Shown in pieces: positions 36,201 to 51,100 of a stretch of DNA of 64,000 nucleotides (the first letter of the stretch is position 1; each line of letters opens with the position of its first letter). The DNA lies in the NCBI GenBank assembly GCA_946699065.1, contig CAMPDV010000259.1, positions 310,001 to 374,000 on the forward strand, given 5' to 3'. Origin of the DNA: Loxodes magnus (lineage: Eukaryota; Ciliophora; Karyorelictea; Loxodida; Loxodidae). Under the pieces are notes generated by a model, which had not been told where the DNA came from, searched no databases, and worked only from the letters and a program-made list of their open reading frames with translations. The position numbers and the translations under genes are program-made.

Positions 36201-38880
36201 ATCAAATTGCATTTGCTAAACATTTATATCCATAAACTATTTATGTTTTCATTGATCGTAATCTTTTTTGGATGAACTTCTTATTAATTACATCCTTAAA
36301 CTTTTATAATTTTCTTTATCTTTTATAAAGCAGGTTTATATAAGGTTTAGTCCTTTTTATATCCTTTTAAGATATTAATGCAAATAACCCTGTTTTTTTA
36401 CTTAGTCTTTCTTCTAATTTTGTGCTTTTTAGCTCTAAATAATCTGGGTGATTCAAGCTTCTAAATCTATTTTTCTTAAAGGGATTTTTGTCAGAAGCAA
36501 TAAAACTACAGTTAGACCTTATTTTCTGTCCCTTCTAAAGATAAAATTTAGAGTATTTCCTGACAATATAGCCACATTCTATATTATTAGAATATCCAAT
36601 TATCTCAAGCAAATTATCTTTTCTTTATAAGCTAACTGTTTTAAAGTGGTGGGGGTAATTCTTCTATATCTGCTTCTGTTAAGATTAGTATTCTAGTTGA
36701 TATTCTGAAGTGAATCCATATTATCGCTAAGTTGAATGTTCCTTCAAACTATCTTTTTATAGGATTGGAATGCAAATTCAATTGAGAGACTATTGAGCTA
36801 CTGTAGACTGCTACTCTATAAATCTAAAATAATAATTACTAGCTATATAATCGAACAACTTTAAGATAAAAGTACTTTGATGATTGTTGCTTTTTTAAGT
36901 TTCTTAGGATTAATAATATTTAAATTTAAAGCTAATGGAGTCGGTAAGACTATTAACTTTGAATTGTTACTTCTTGATAATTTATCGCTATAAGTCTTCC
37001 TTATCTATCCCTTGAGCTGCTTTTCTAAATATTACTGAAGTTAATTACTTGGTGAGATTTTACCTCTACTAGATACTAATCTTCTTCATTGAAAATAAAT
37101 TATTAGTTGTAGCACACGTTTCTAGAAGTTAAGAAATAGATATAGTAATAATCAAAATCTGTTATAGAGCGTTCAATTTTAGTGATGTAGTTTTTTTATA
37201 CAGTTTGCTAACGATAAGTTCTAAGATCTCATTTTCTACCCTTAGCTTTACAGTATTAACTTCACTTTTACACTTTCAGTACCAGCTAATTTTCTTTTTA
37301 ACTTATCTCTAAATCGAGCTTTGCATTCTATTAAGCTTTATCTTTACCTTTCATATAATTCTTGTCTAAATCTCCAGATTTGGCTACTTTAAAATTTTTA
37401 TCAATTACCAGTGTTACTTGGGTAAAACCTACAAGCTTTAAGTTTAAATTTACCAAATAGGATGATATGATTAGTTCAGCTACCCGAATCTTAAACCGAA
37501 ACAGCATTCTAATCAATAATATTTCTCAACTAAGTTAAATAAAAATCTAGTTCAGTTTCTTATTTAATCAGACACATTTCCTAGTTATCATTATCCACTT
37601 GTATCTATCCACATTCAATCTAGTACTAGCTTAATCAGCTTCTTGCTGGCTTTATAAGCTTATTTTTCTTTATCCTAGTTTAACTCCTTCATCGTTCTAT
37701 CTTCTATGCCGATAGACCTTTAATCCAGTTACTATTTTTAAGAACTTTTTATTACAAGATTTGACTAACAAATGTTTAATTAATTAATATCACTTTAAGA
37801 TATTAAAGATATCATAGATATAAATCAAGAAAAAGGATTGAGCATGATAGATAATTTTATCTATTGCTAGTATATAACTAGAACATAAATAGCATCAGAT
37901 GACTGGCAGAGAAATTACTATTTTAGATGAAAAATCAACACTAATAAGAGTAATAAAATAGACATTTAAAGGCATTAGATTTATAACTAAAGCAGATTAT
38001 ATTACTTGTAGATAAAAAGGAGACTCTAGCAATAATATATCATATAACTACAACAGCATTATCACAGTTAAATTTTAAGTTTAAAAAATTTAGATAAGAC
38101 TAATAATATTAATTAGCTTAATAGAATTAAAGATAATAGAAGTATAGTATCTAATATATAAGTAGTAACTAGTTATTGCTAATAAAGACAATTTAATAGT
38201 TATTATATAATCCTTTATTAAAACTAGTCTCTTTATTATCCTAAGCTTTATTATCTACTATTATCTTTATTCTTTATATCTTACTAATTAAGGTTAAGTT
38301 TTGATATCATTATTATAGCTATTCCTATATATTTCTTAGGAGAAAGCAAATAAAGTATTAGAGTTCTGAGTTTCTGAGAGAAGTTTAACTATATTAGTAC
38401 AGTCTAAGATATGCATTGAGACTAGAACTTTAAATGTGTCTAGAAGTTATAATAGAATGTTCTATACTTTGTGATTAAGTATTTGCAGTTAAGATTTTTA
38501 AAATGATTTAATCGTTACAATTTAGTAAGGTATCATAAGAATGAGGTAGCTATTACTTTTATTAAAAGCAGTTAAGTTAGTTAAGGTTTAAAGAACTAAT
38601 TATTGAGGAAATGTTGTTGAACCAAAATTGGAAATATGTATGCAGTTTGAAGAGATTTAGATTATAGAAGAGACAAATAATAAATAGCAATTCTGTAAGG
38701 AAAGAAAAAGAAATAACTAACAAATCAGCATTTATAGTTTTAAAATTTAGCTTCTAGAGGAAAATTCTTCTCAGCAGGGGAAGTTAGAGATAGTATGGAT
38801 CTCTTCAGCAGGTAAAGTTAAGAACTACAGAAAGCATTTATTTGATATGTGAATAATAGTGGTGAATCTAGTGTCAAAAT
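33300..38880 (+). CDS. candidate very long membrane-protein frame, possibly the continuation of the signal-peptide ORF
   Basis: One reading frame, checked at 33382, 34561, 36448 and 38227 (all in register), runs through more than 5 kb with TGA read as Trp (about 1.3% of codons). It contains Leu/Ile/Phe-rich helices, for example around 36640-37000, and one near 38227-38300 followed by a basic stretch (FLRRKQIK). The peptide LRYQRYHR occurs near 37790 in this frame and also near 32760 in the frame used by the upstream signal-peptide ORF, hinting at an internal repeat and a single giant gene. The final part, from 38280, is duplicated at 1-600. Where it ends before the rRNA fragment is not clear. 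No family is recognised. The statistical support is modest because this genetic code rarely closes a frame. Confidence 0.38.
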
Positions 38881-39087
38881 AATGAGTGAATGTAGAATGT
38901 TTCATTACTGAATAATAGTGTTTTGAATATATAGAAGTGATTGAAAATAATAATGGTAATTATTTAAAAGGGATTAGTGCTATTATATTTGATTGGCTGA
39001 AATAGTAGTAATAATTGGGTAGAACATCACACTATAGATAATTATAAAAAGGATAATTAATTTAAAGAGCTAAAACATGCAAGATGT

Positions 39088-39412
39088 TGATTAGATATCG
39101 TCTGTGTGGGAATTATAATACACGAGAATCATACTGGGGAGTATGGTAGGTCATTCAAGTTTATTCCCTATCAGCTTTCGATTGTAGTGTATTGGACAAC
39201 CATGGCAGTGACGGATAACGGAGAATTAGGGTTCGATTCTAGAGAGGAAGTCTGAGAGACTGCTACCACATCTAAGGAAGGTAGTAGGCGCACAAATTAT
39301 CCAATCCTGACTAAGAGAGATAGTGACAAGAAATAACGACACCGGATTTCGCCTCGGTGGTTGGAATTATCACAACGTAAAAGCGTTAGTGAGAGCCCAC
39401 TGGAGAGTAAGT
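39088..39412 (+). pseudogene. fragment of 18S rRNA gene, unit B copy
   Basis: Same rRNA fragment as at 805-1143, carried along by the large duplication. It differs by scattered substitutions and lacks the short insertion seen after ACCACATC in unit A, so at that point it is closer to normal SSU rRNA. The two copies have both drifted from a functional sequence. Confidence 0.85.
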
Positions 39413-40143
39413 CCTCCAATTTTGTTCTAGAGGTCTTTAAAAATATAGTATATATGATTTAAGGTTGGTTTTAACCGAAATCCCATCAGAAATTAAATAA
39501 ATGGCTCACATAATGATTAAGGAAAAAAGCTGAAGTGAGTCCTCATTTTGAAATAGAATAGTTAGCTTGTATATGAAATGTAATGAGTTGCTTATTTGGA
39601 TGATTTGTCGCTAAAACGTTTAATTTAAGGTAGAAATGGTTAATATAGCAGAAGTTGAAAAAGTACTAATGATAAGCAGATAAAGTGATTTGTTTGTGAT
39701 AGTTAAAATTTTAAGAATAATGTTGTCAAAGATCTTATCTTTCGATTGATTTGACACCTTGTACCAAATAGATCTAACAAATTATCATCTTAAAGACTAA
39801 ATTTTTGCTTCCGTGCTTAAATAGTTAATTTATTAGTAGCAGTTATATCCTGTATGATCAATCGCTTAAAACTTTGTCTTATTTAATTCTAAGGAGAAAA
39901 TACAAAATGTGTTAGGCTAGTTTAAGATTAATAGTAAATAACTACGATTAGATAAGAGCAGCAGTTAATAGATTGAACTAATTCTTTAATCCACGGAGGA
40001 AAGATTGCTCTTCAAATGGCTTCAAAAAACAATTATAAAATAGATAAAGCAGAATAGCTAAATCAAGTATAATTATTAGAACACATTTAAATGCTTATTC
40101 AAAGTCAAATAATAAACTACTTACTATATATATGAAAAATAAA

Positions 40144-40963
40144 ATGGCTCCTAAGAAATAATCGACCAAAAACTAGCGGGAAATCGAAAAATAAAACTCT
40201 CTAATCGAAATATACTCCCTAGCAGAGAAAAACAAAAAAATGCAACAATCACTTCTAGACTTGATTTAACGATTAGATTCTCTAACTTTTACTGTGCAAT
40301 AATTATAAAACGAAAATTAATGCTAAAAAAGGAAATAAGCACTAAAGCCTTGATGTTGCAAGGTTATAAAAAACTGGAAAAAACGGAGCAAAAAATAGTA
40401 GAAATTAATAAATCATACAATTCTAATCTTAATAATGATCCTATGGTAATAGAAGAACAGATTTAAATTCTTTTTCGGATTGGAAAAAAATTGTCAATTT
40501 TTTAAAATTCCAAAAATGCTTAAAAATAGGACATAACTCGAAATATTGTAAAGCAAGATGTTTTTATTGCTAAAAAGTTGGACACATCTTTAGAAGATGA
40601 TGGTATTTTCAGAAGAAGTAAGAATCTAATAATTGAAAGATATGAAATAATATGACAAAATTATACTGCTCTCCAGAAGGAAGACTTTACAAGAAAAAAT
40701 TATACGGTGGAGATTAATTACTATTGGATATAGTAAATGCTCAAAAAAGAAGGACGAGGAAGATGTTGGGACCTAATTGAGATTGAAGAAAAATTCCTAA
40801 GATCAAGAAAGGTTAAATCTGTACAACACGAAATGCAATAAAAGAAGCAAGCTCTGAAGAAGACCTGAACGATTAATTTACATCTTAAAATTTATAAACT
40901 AATTAGTGGCAAACCAAATAAAGGTGAAGTCACTTTAATAAATTATGTTATGTTATGCTATTG
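40144..40963 (+). mobile_element. gag-like CCHC retroelement, element 1 (unit B copy), decayed
   Basis: Near-identical duplicate of the element at 1872-2695, with the same MAPKKQ start, the same frame change before the knuckles and the same 3' motif. The terminal (TTATG)n repeat is shorter, with about two perfect repeats. It was copied with the surrounding DNA and is not an independent insertion. Confidence 0.65.
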
Positions 40964-41019
40964 TTCAACGATATTAAAAAATAATTTAAAGATAAAAATA
41001 TTTTTTTTGCTTAATTCCA

Positions 41020-41910
41020 ATATAAATAACTAACTGAATATGACTTCCAATATGGTTTCACCTGAGTATGCCACTAAGTTTTTTATCTATATGTATTACT
41101 CCTTTGATCTAGAATTATTAGATAGTACCATCTAGTTACTCTAATGACTTTAAAACGCTTTTCTTCCATTACATAGACAATTTCGTATTCCTCTCTCCAG
41201 TTATAATTAATAGGCTTATATCTCATTCGCAAATATTCTTATCCTTCTTCATAGAGCTTTCTTAAATAAGGTAATTAACATATAAAGTAGCTTCTCTCAT
41301 AGAATCGTAATGGTATAGTTTTAGTTTAAGTAACAGTAAGACATAAAATGATTTGAAATATTAAATATCCTAAGCTTATAATAAATAGTATAAAGAATTA
41401 AGTAACTAATAAAGATAAAATCCACTTATCCTCTATGATAGAAATTTATCTTTTTCTCTAGGTCAAAAATTACAGTTCCAAAGTATTAAACTTGAACCTC
41501 TAATATTTGGATCTTTATCTTATAAATTTTAGGTTCTAAGAATCAGTAGTTAGATATTCTACTTACTGGACTCTAATTTCTAATTTTTAAATTCCATCAG
41601 AAACTTATAGCTGAATCAACCTCCTAAATTCCTTTTAACGTTGACTAACTATTTCTAATTACTAGTCAGTATGTATTTCGATACTCAAGGGTTATGATAA
41701 CTCTAGTATCACTCTCTTTGATATTCAATTCACGTTCTAAATGAGCATTAGTAACTCTCCAATAATCTTTGAGACTTTAGATACCCTTAGTCCTTTAGAA
41801 TAATCCCTACCTATCGAGATTCTTACTGTTCCTTCAGCTAATCTAGAAAAGCTTTCTCTGTCTTAAGTAAAGTACTTTGGTTAATTAAGAAAAGTTATAA
41901 GAGAAAAAAG
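41020..41910 (-). CDS. unrecognised candidate gene in several frames, unit B copy
   Basis: Copy of the candidate gene at 2745-3650, with a few substitutions and the same order of frames. The putative short intron GTAAGAATCTCGATAGGTAG is unchanged, while the codons just upstream differ. A duplicated pseudogene would look the same at this low divergence, so this adds only weak support. Confidence 0.38.
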
Positions 41911-44629
41911 AGTATTAAATGCTTTGAAAATGTGTCAGATAATTAGCCTTAAGATTGTGATAGTACATTCAAAACCTCATTACTTTTTAATACCTAGGAT
42001 CTTGAACAAAGGAGCAACAGAAAGGAAAAAGAAAATAATGAGGATATCAGCAATTTTGCTAGCAAATTCGATAAATTTAGCAGACATTTGGTAGATAGAA
42101 CAGAAAAAGTAAGTAATTAATTGTAGGAAAAACATGGGAAATGTACTTATGGAAGAAACATAATTATTGAATATTTATCTTATTTTCCTTCTGTAAGGTA
42201 GTTATTTTTTTCTAAATTAGGTAAAACTCATGATTGTGATTAGTTATTAAGCAGGTATTACATATAATTTAATGATGTTTAGAAGATATTAATTAGAATA
42301 CTATTTGATGTTCTTAACAGAAGTTCTAAATTTTAGTTTGGATAGTTTTTAGTTAATATAATTGTAGCTTTATGATTTAGTCAGTAGTTTTAAATAATAA
42401 GAGTTTTAATTTAATTTTAAGTATAATAAGAAATAATAAATATTAAGAAATTCTTGATATTTATAGTACTAATCTTGTATATTTTCTTCTTTAAATTAAT
42501 TATATTTATTTTGATGTATAAAAGTATATCATTTTCTAAAAAGTTAAACATTTTCTACATATAACTATAATTTTAGATTATCTAATAAGTAGATTCAAAA
42601 AGCTAAAATAATTCTATCAATTAAAAGCAATAAAAGTCTAATTTATGAGTATTAACTATAAATTATTAATATCTAAATACAATTATTTTAAAGTATTCTG
42701 ATAGTATTTATAATTTATTAATTATTTATCATCTATTAAGTTTAGATTTATTCTTAACTAAATTATCATTATTACCACATTATATTGCAATTATAATCAT
42801 CATATCAAATCATTAGGCTCTTATTATCGTCATTTCATTATCTTATAGAAAAAACTTTATACCATTTTATAACCTAATTTATGCTTTTTAAAGAAAGATT
42901 AAAAACATAGTAACATAGTTAGTCTAGTAAAAAAGAACTTAGCTAACTTAGTTCAGCAATATGATGAAGTTAATAGTGTGAAATGTGTTCGGGTAAAATG
43001 ATTGCGAGGATCGAAAAGTCTGGGATAAATAAATCGTACAACTTTAATTTTAAGGTGATAATTCGAAGCGTTAAGTTAAATTTGAATTAAGCTACAAGAT
43101 TTAAGATAAGACTTGAAAACTACCAAACCTTGTATCTGTATTTTCCTAAACTAAAGGACTCCTTAGGATTTAATAATCAACCATCCTTTTTTTTAATATT
43201 AGCTTATTAAATGTACCCAGTGCTTTACTCTTTTTAGGTTAATTAAATCTTGAAATTAGAGGTTCTTCCTATAGACTAATATGTTGGTTAAATGTTTAAA
43301 AAATAATGAAAAATGGTTTATTTAAATAAAGTTATAAATGATTTCAGAATGTTTTATAATAATATAGCTTTAAACATATATATCTGTTATTTATATTTGA
43401 TTAGAATATATTTTGGTAATGCTTCTATATTCTTATTATTGATTAGTTGTTTAAATAATTCTTTATTATAATATCTGCTTTTTCTGTATTTATTATATTT
43501 ACTATTAGAAATAAGAAAAGTAAAATTAAAAATATTTGAGTATTTTGATTTATATATTAGCTAATCTAGCTTATATCTTACTAATAGTTTTATCTATATA
43601 TGGAAAATAAACTTTTAATTTTTAGACTATATTCTGTAGTGTCTATTTTTAATATTTCTATTTTAATTATTTTAGTTCTTATGACAATTTTGACTAAAGT
43701 TGAAAATTTATAAAATAAATGTTGTTAATTTAAATAATGTAAAAAAGCAAAAGTTTGAAGATAGAATGATGGAAAAGAATAAGATTTTGTAATAGTTTGA
43801 TATTAAATAAACTTTAAATATTTAATATTAATTTAAAATAATTTATATTATTTTATTATTAATCACGAGATCAAATGTACATTTTTTATTAGTCTCTAAT
43901 TTGCTTTATAGTCTATTATTTTGAAGTGAAAATCTTTAGTTTATTAAATATTTATGGGCTAAAATCCCTTTCGTTTAAAATTAATTACTACTATAAATAC
44001 TAATTTATTTTTATTTGTTTTGTGTCCTATTAACCTTCTTCCTATTTCGGATGCTTGAGAAATCTTTCTAAATTTTTAATATCATCATATTGTAAAGAGT
44101 TTCAAATCTAAATTAAGATACTTAAAATATTCAAGAAACATATTTTAAAACAATTTCTGAAAAATAAATATTATACTTAACATAATCAGTTTGCTTAGTA
44201 TTACCACTTTCTTTTATTTTATCCATTTTTAATTAATCGAATTCTGATTTAATAAGAATCAATCATAATTTTATATAATTCCTTCAAATCTATAAAATAA
44301 CTTGTTCAAAAGCAGAGTTTAAAAAATAATATTATATTGATTATATAACTAAAAATAGTAATTTCTTTTACTATAGTTAAATTTATATAATATTTAATTA
44401 TTTATTTCTTTTATATTAAGTTTATATTACTTTTATTAAGAATATACTTCACCCTTTCTTCTAAAGATCTCCAATTTTTATACATTTGTATTTTAAACAA
44501 TCCTATTTTTTATTTAAATTATCTTTAATAAAACAATATTTAAATATTACCATCTTATGAAAAAATACCTAATCTAATTATCTCTTTAAGAATTTACTTA
44601 GAAACTTAAGAGGAAAAACGATTCAAGAA

Positions 44630-45476
44630 ATGGACAAAAACCAATAGAAATATGAGGAATCAAGATCTCAACAGAAGGTATAGGAACCTAAGAGATAGGG
44701 AAATCTTAAAATTAAATTGACCAAAAAATTCTAAAATTTACTAGACTGAATACAAAAACTAATCTAAATATGAAGAAATAATTACAATTAAGAGTAAAAA
44801 ATCAGAGAATTAGTGAACATATTGACGACTAAAATAATGAGTTATTAATACTACGTCATAAGCTAATCTAAAATAACTTAGTTTCAGAACAGTCTCTTTA
44901 TGAGCAATCACAACTGATAGTTTTCAATTAAAAAGACGTGATTATAAAAAGAGACTTAATTAAATTAATCGATTAAGTAGAAACTAGAAGGAAAAAATGA
45001 TATTAATTTACAAAAGAGAACAGACAAATTGGAATGAAAGTGTTTTATGAAACAAATCCAGAAAAATATACCAAAAACTGCTGATACTGCTATTTAATTA
45101 ATCATGTTTTAAGGCAATGCTGTTCCTGAAAATAACTTTTTTTATTAAAAGAATAATTAAGAACATGATAGATGATGAACAAACTCTGAATAACTGAAAA
45201 TAGAGTTTTTAAATAGAAAATTTAATTAAGAAATGAAGAAAATTATGAGCAGTAACCTAACTCATATAAAAAAAGGTTTTCCACTTAAAAAAAATTATAG
45301 CAGGTATCTGGTTGAAAGCCCAAAGAAAGCTAAACTTAAATTTTTAAGTATATTATAATTATATTATATTATATTATATTATATTATATTATATTATATT
45401 ATATTATATTATATTATATTATATTATATTATATTATATTATATTATATTATATTATATTATATTATATTATATTA
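44630..45476 (+). mobile_element. gag-like CCHC retroelement, element 5, only in unit B, with (TTATA)n tail
   Basis: ATG 44630 begins MDKNQQKYEESRSQQK. A coiled-coil region follows. At 45079-45120 lies a perfect zinc knuckle, CWYC-YLIN-H-VLRQ-C, again with TGA in the Trp position and out of frame with the ATG. The element ends in a long (TTATA)n array. Its position inside a block absent from unit A marks it as a separate insertion, although no clear target-site duplication was identified. Confidence 0.62.
45355..45476 (+). repeat. (TTATA)n pentanucleotide array, ~24 copies
   Basis: An almost perfect 5-bp repeat directly follows the coding part of element 5 and is most simply its 3' tail. Other family members end in (TTATG)n or TAT-rich repeats. 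Confidence 0.9.
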
Positions 45477-47931
45477 TCAATTATATTAAAAATAGAAAGT
45501 AAATCTTGTTACAATCGCATAATTTTAAATTATTAAATTTGTATTTATTTTACTAAAAATTAGCTTTTAGTCTAAAATATTTCTCCAATATACAATAGTC
45601 TTTAATTTATATAATTTTAAACTTTTTAAAATTAATAGAGTAATCTATAAATGATTTTAGTAAATAGATATTAAAAGCAATAATGGTTATAAAGCTTAAG
45701 TTTAATAATTAAATAAATTAGTCTCTAGACTATTATTATAACTAATTTTTTATAAAGCTGCAAATATAAAAAATATTGAATAAAAGCAATTTTTATTTAA
45801 ATATCTTTGTATAGAATTTATTTAAATTCTATTTTACTTAAATTTGAATATTATAATTACTTATTTATAAGTATATCTAGTATTGTAAAAATTATACTTA
45901 ATTATCCGTTATAAATAAATTTGAAGTCTTATTTTTATAAATTTAAATTAAGGCTTTTCACTTATTTAAATTAAAGATTTAAATAATTTGTTCTATTATT
46001 TATTTTGCTTTGCAATTTTATTTCCTTTAATGATGATTTTAAAGTTCTCTAATTTTTAAATAAATTTAAAAAATATAAATTGTTTATTTTTAACATACGT
46101 AACCTAATCTCCATTAACTATCTGTTTATAATTTTTAATGATGATTTTACAAATTAAAATTCCTATAATTTAGAGATTTTGTAAATGTTTAATAATTTTA
46201 AATGTAGAATATAAATTAGTGTCTAAAATATAACTAATTTTGATTTAATTAATTTAAAATAAGTATATAATATTTTATACTTATCTAAAATACCTAAATT
46301 ATTTTCAATCTACAACAGTTTATATAATTTATTCTCATTTAATGAAATAAGATATTTGACTAAGCCAATTCAATATTAAAAATTATTTAGATTTGGGTGT
46401 AGTTCATAAATATATCTAAACATTTACTTCAGCTTAGTGTTTTTCTTTAAATAAATCTAAATTTATGTAAATGTTTATAAATTTGAACTTTTAAAGATTT
46501 TATGACATCACTTCTTAAATATTCTATGACAGTAAAATTTAAAATTTTAGTCTCTTTAAATTTTAAACCTTATTTACTATTATAGAGAATATTAACTTAC
46601 AAAAGTAAGATAATTAATAATATTTCAATATTTTTACTTTTCCTACTTTAAATAAAACAGATTAAAAAGTAAAATGGATTAAGTAATTAAATAGCGTAAT
46701 AGCATAATATACAGATGAATATCACTAAAAACTTTCATATAAATCAATAAATATTTACTAGCTAAATTTTATTAGGTATTTATTTAATTATAATCCTTTT
46801 ATATACATTAATGCTACTTAACTATCTATTTTTATCAAATCTATAGATTTTTTCAACTAAATTCAGTATTAATCAAATAAGAAAATTATATGTATACTTT
46901 AAAACGAATGCTTCATTTTATTTTTATAATCACCCTATTATGGATGTTTATTACAAATTAAATAATTATACAAATATTAAATAATCGCTAAAATAATCCA
47001 AATGTAAACATTTTATAAAATTAGAAAGAAAATGCTTCAGAACCATCTATAATTAATCTGAATTATCACTTACAAATATAACTATTAATATCCTACTTAT
47101 AAAGTAAATAGCAATAACTAAACGCATCCAAACAAAAAGTTAATTAATTAGTTAAAATTTAATTAGAAATATTTTAAGCTTCTTTAGAACTAATGCTTAT
47201 TAGAAAAAATAAATACTTATAGTAATTCAAAATTTAGGCAGATGTTTCAAAATTGTTTAATTATATTTTATTTATAATCTTAAATAAATTCAGGTAACGC
47301 CATTTTCTTTTTTTCAAGAACCAATCAAATCTTATTTAAATTTAAAATTAAGCCTCAATTTAAAATAAACAGTAAAAATAACTTTAAAATAGTCAGAAAA
47401 TTCAAGTTAAATAAAGGAATGGGAATAAGAGTTCAAAAGAAGAATAAAATGTTACGTGTACAGTAAACGGCGCTGATGAAATAATGTAACTAAATAAAAG
47501 CATTTTGAGAAAAAAAAGATATTTATAAAATTTTATTAAGAATATATCCAACATAAAGCGGTAGATCTATAAAAAAAAATTATATAATTCAAATTTTAAT
47601 CCTTGGAAAAAGAATATCTATGATCTCTACAAGCAGAAAATTAAAAGATGGGGCGATAATGAAATGCTACACTGCCTACCTAAGCCTAGTAGGATTTTTA
47701 ACCAAATAAATGGAGACAAGCTGATAGAATAGATCAGATAATTATCTACTAACATTTTTTTTAAAATCCTTTAACTTTTTTTATTTGATATCTGTTCCAA
47801 TGTCAGGAATTTTTTAAGTAGTTTTTCCTATTCTTAAATCCTTTCGAGAGCTAATCTGAGTATTTTTTCTGCTCTTTCTTTACATTTAAAAGACTAAATT
47901 TCTCTTTCATATTAATAATTCTTATTTAAAT
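45477..47931. other. unit B-specific AT-rich spacer, nothing recognised
   Basis: About 2.4 kb of extremely AT-rich DNA between the (TTATA)n array and the second duplication block. No motif, RNA gene or convincing codon bias was seen. It may hold very decayed transposon sequence. Confidence 0.5.
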
Positions 47932-48109
47932 TTAAATTTACTAAAAATATCTATACTATATTATTTATAGTAATAAAAAAATTTGAATTTTGGAACTCTT
48001 TCTCAACTTTTCTACTCTTGTATTAAATTTAATTCTAAATCTTTTTTTACAGTTAATGTGTTGATTTATTTTCACTTTTTTTAAATAGAACTTCTTTTTC
48101 AAACTAATC

Positions 48110-51100
48110 TTTTTACTCAATGATTTCTATCTTCTTCTGAGCGGTTTTTTATGAAAAATCTTGATTCTAAGGTCAATTTTCTTGAGCTACTGAATACTTA
48201 TAAAGTTCTCATTTAAATATTTTTGGTTATAGGTTAAGAGCTTTAATAAATCATAATTTTTAAAGTCTTTAAATTCTTCAATTAACTCTTTCAAGACCTC
48301 ACATGTTGGAATATGTCTAAAAGTATCAAGGTCTCCGCAAGAACATGTTTCAAAGCTTTAAATGTTATAATACCTTTACAGCAAATCATATTAGAAGTTA
48401 TAGGAAAATGTTATAAGCTTATAAATCGATATAATTTCTCTTACCATATAAGATTAGAGCAAGTGTAGATTGGGAATTATGAGGTGTTATTGTCAATTTC
48501 ATTTATATATAAGCATGCTGTAGGCATTAAGTTCATTCTTATTATTGAATCTGAACAAAATGTTTGTCTTATTTTATTTTAAACTACTCGTAGGAATTCT
48601 TTGCTTTCTTTAACATCCAAATAATCAAATTAAAAATGCAGGGAAAGTTTCTATAATTTTTTAAAATAATTAAGATTACTATTTTTTGTTTTATTATAGA
48701 GAAAAGCTATATCAGACTTAGGATTTGTTTCTTTTTCTTCTAGTAATTTGAGATAAAATTTAAAGTATCTCATGATATATAATATTCAAATGGAACTCAA
48801 TTCAAATATATGAAGTAAAATTCGTTATAAGAGGATCTAGGATTCTTAAATGCATATCTTGATACTTTTCTCTGACTAATATTTATATCTTTTTTGATTT
48901 TCTTTATTCCTTATAGAATAGCTCATGGTATTATTTCCGATCCATATTCAACTTTCTATAATATAAAAGATTGAAAGATTTATTTAAAATTTTATGGTGA
49001 AATATTCTGTATTTTGCAAGTTATAGCAAATTTCCATTCACACACTTTCTATACTTTCGGCAAATATCATAAAAAATGAATTTTATAATTTTATAGTTCA
49101 TTAAAATTATATCCTAAATATGTAACATTTTTTACTTTTTGATAATGTTATTATTCAAAGTAATATTAAAATCTTAATCATTCTATTTTTAATTCTTCTT
49201 AAGAAAACATATATATTCACATTTTTCTGTATTAATTGATAGTTTTACTCAACTAAACAATTTTCAAACAGCTTTTATTAAAGAATTCATATTATCTTCA
49301 TTTGAAATCAATAAAAAATAATCAGCCCATTCTTTAGTTACAAAATAACAGTTCAAAATTTTAAATATAATCTAATACCAATATCATAGAAAATTATAGC
49401 AAGTACTGGCCCATGTGAACTTCTTTAGAATACACCATTGCTATATTATATATATTATTTTTTAATACCGCCATAGTTGTTCGAAGGTGAACAACAAGGT
49501 CATCTTCATCAGAGATTGATGAAGTTAAGTACCCATAATCGACTTTATGTCTTCCTCTGCTTTGGTTTGACCTCGAGACATAAGATTCTTAGACCTTCGA
49601 CACTGGCTTGACTTGGCTTCGTTTATTTTTAATACTGGAACTAAAAAGAAATAATATTGCGAGCTTCATCAGAGGTGGGGAATTTAAGTACCCATAATTG
49701 ACACATGTCGTCCTCTGCTTTGGTGATGCAATGAGACATAATCCTACCATGTCCTTGGACCTCCAGCAAGTATTAAAGATTACGAGTATTCTAAAATTAT
49801 ATCAGTATTTAATATTTTTATCAGTACTGAATAATTATACCAGTATTGAACAAGGTCCACCAGTATCTGATAATTTTATCAGTAATAGACATTCTTGTCA
49901 GTATGAAACATTTTTTTTAAAGAGCTGCGCACCAACGAGAGTGCTACGCGCTCTATAATCAAATTTATTTATTTATTTATAACATTCTTGATAATTTTCC
50001 ATCTAACAGAAATCTAACATCTAGATCTTTATGAAATGATTTAATATTATTTATTAGTGCTAAAGGTATTTTAATTCTTCTTAAATGATTAAAAAATAGA
50101 CGTCTATCAATATTATCAAGCATCTTTTCAACATCAATAAGAGTAGAGAGCTAATGTTTCTTCTTTCCTCATCTTCTATACAAATAATTAATTGATTATA
50201 AGGTTCATATTTAGATATTTAGTGCATAGTTTATCTTTTCTTAAGAAATCCCTAATTGTGAAGGATGTATAATCTTTCATTATTCAATATATTCATATAA
50301 TCTTTCATTATTCAATATATTCATATAATCTTTAAGTAAGCTTTTTATAATATATTTTAAGGATGATGTTTATAAGTGCAATAGGTCTCCAATTTCTTCA
50401 ATCGCTTTTTGACCCTTTTTGTAAATAGGAAGTATTATTATTTGCTTAAGTTCATTTGGATTATTTTTATTTCTTAGCATGTTATTTATAAATTTCAAAA
50501 GCACAAAATAAAAATCTTTATTAACATATTTAACGAGTTCTGTTTTAATGCCATCAGCTCCATTTTATCTATTTCCTAACTTCTCTATAATTGTTTAAAT
50601 TTCATTTAAATGAAATAGATCGAACTCTTGTCTATATATAGGTACCTGCTCTTATAAGAAATCACAATTTCTATAAGAATTATCAATTTTTTAATTACAC
50701 TTTCTTATTTCTTCCTCATCAATGTTTTTGTGCTTATTAAGAACATTATTTTCCTAATTGTATATGAAATTTGAAAACCCTTCTGAATCCAAATACATAT
50801 TATTTCTCTTTCTTGGATTCAAAAATTTTTTGTTTACTTAAATATTTTAGTAGGAGATTCATTCATTTATTCTCTATTTTTTTGGCGTATTTTTACTTGT
50901 ATTTCCAGTAATTACTTTTTATCTTTTAATAAGCCAACTTCAAAACTATCTAGTTTACCCTTCCTTATTATTCTAAAGCTTGCTGATAAGCTATTTGTGC
51001 TTATTTTGCTGCGTTAAAACTCTTAATAATATTTATTGGAAGTAAATTAAAGTTATTATTCTATGTAACTTATCCTAAGATTTAATCTGCATTATTAATG

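Larger units (their letters stand above)
38280..44079 (+). repeat. large direct duplication, block I, copy B
   Basis: Partner of 1-5812. The uneven divergence along the block (low at the 3' end) could reflect gene conversion or different ages. Confidence 0.92.

Noticed and set aside
36400..37516. Endonuclease-like peptides on the minus strand (for example near LDILIIQNVA)
   Set aside because: All three minus frames look equally plausible and no second motif (GDFNA, SDH) was found; the plus strand is the better candidate.
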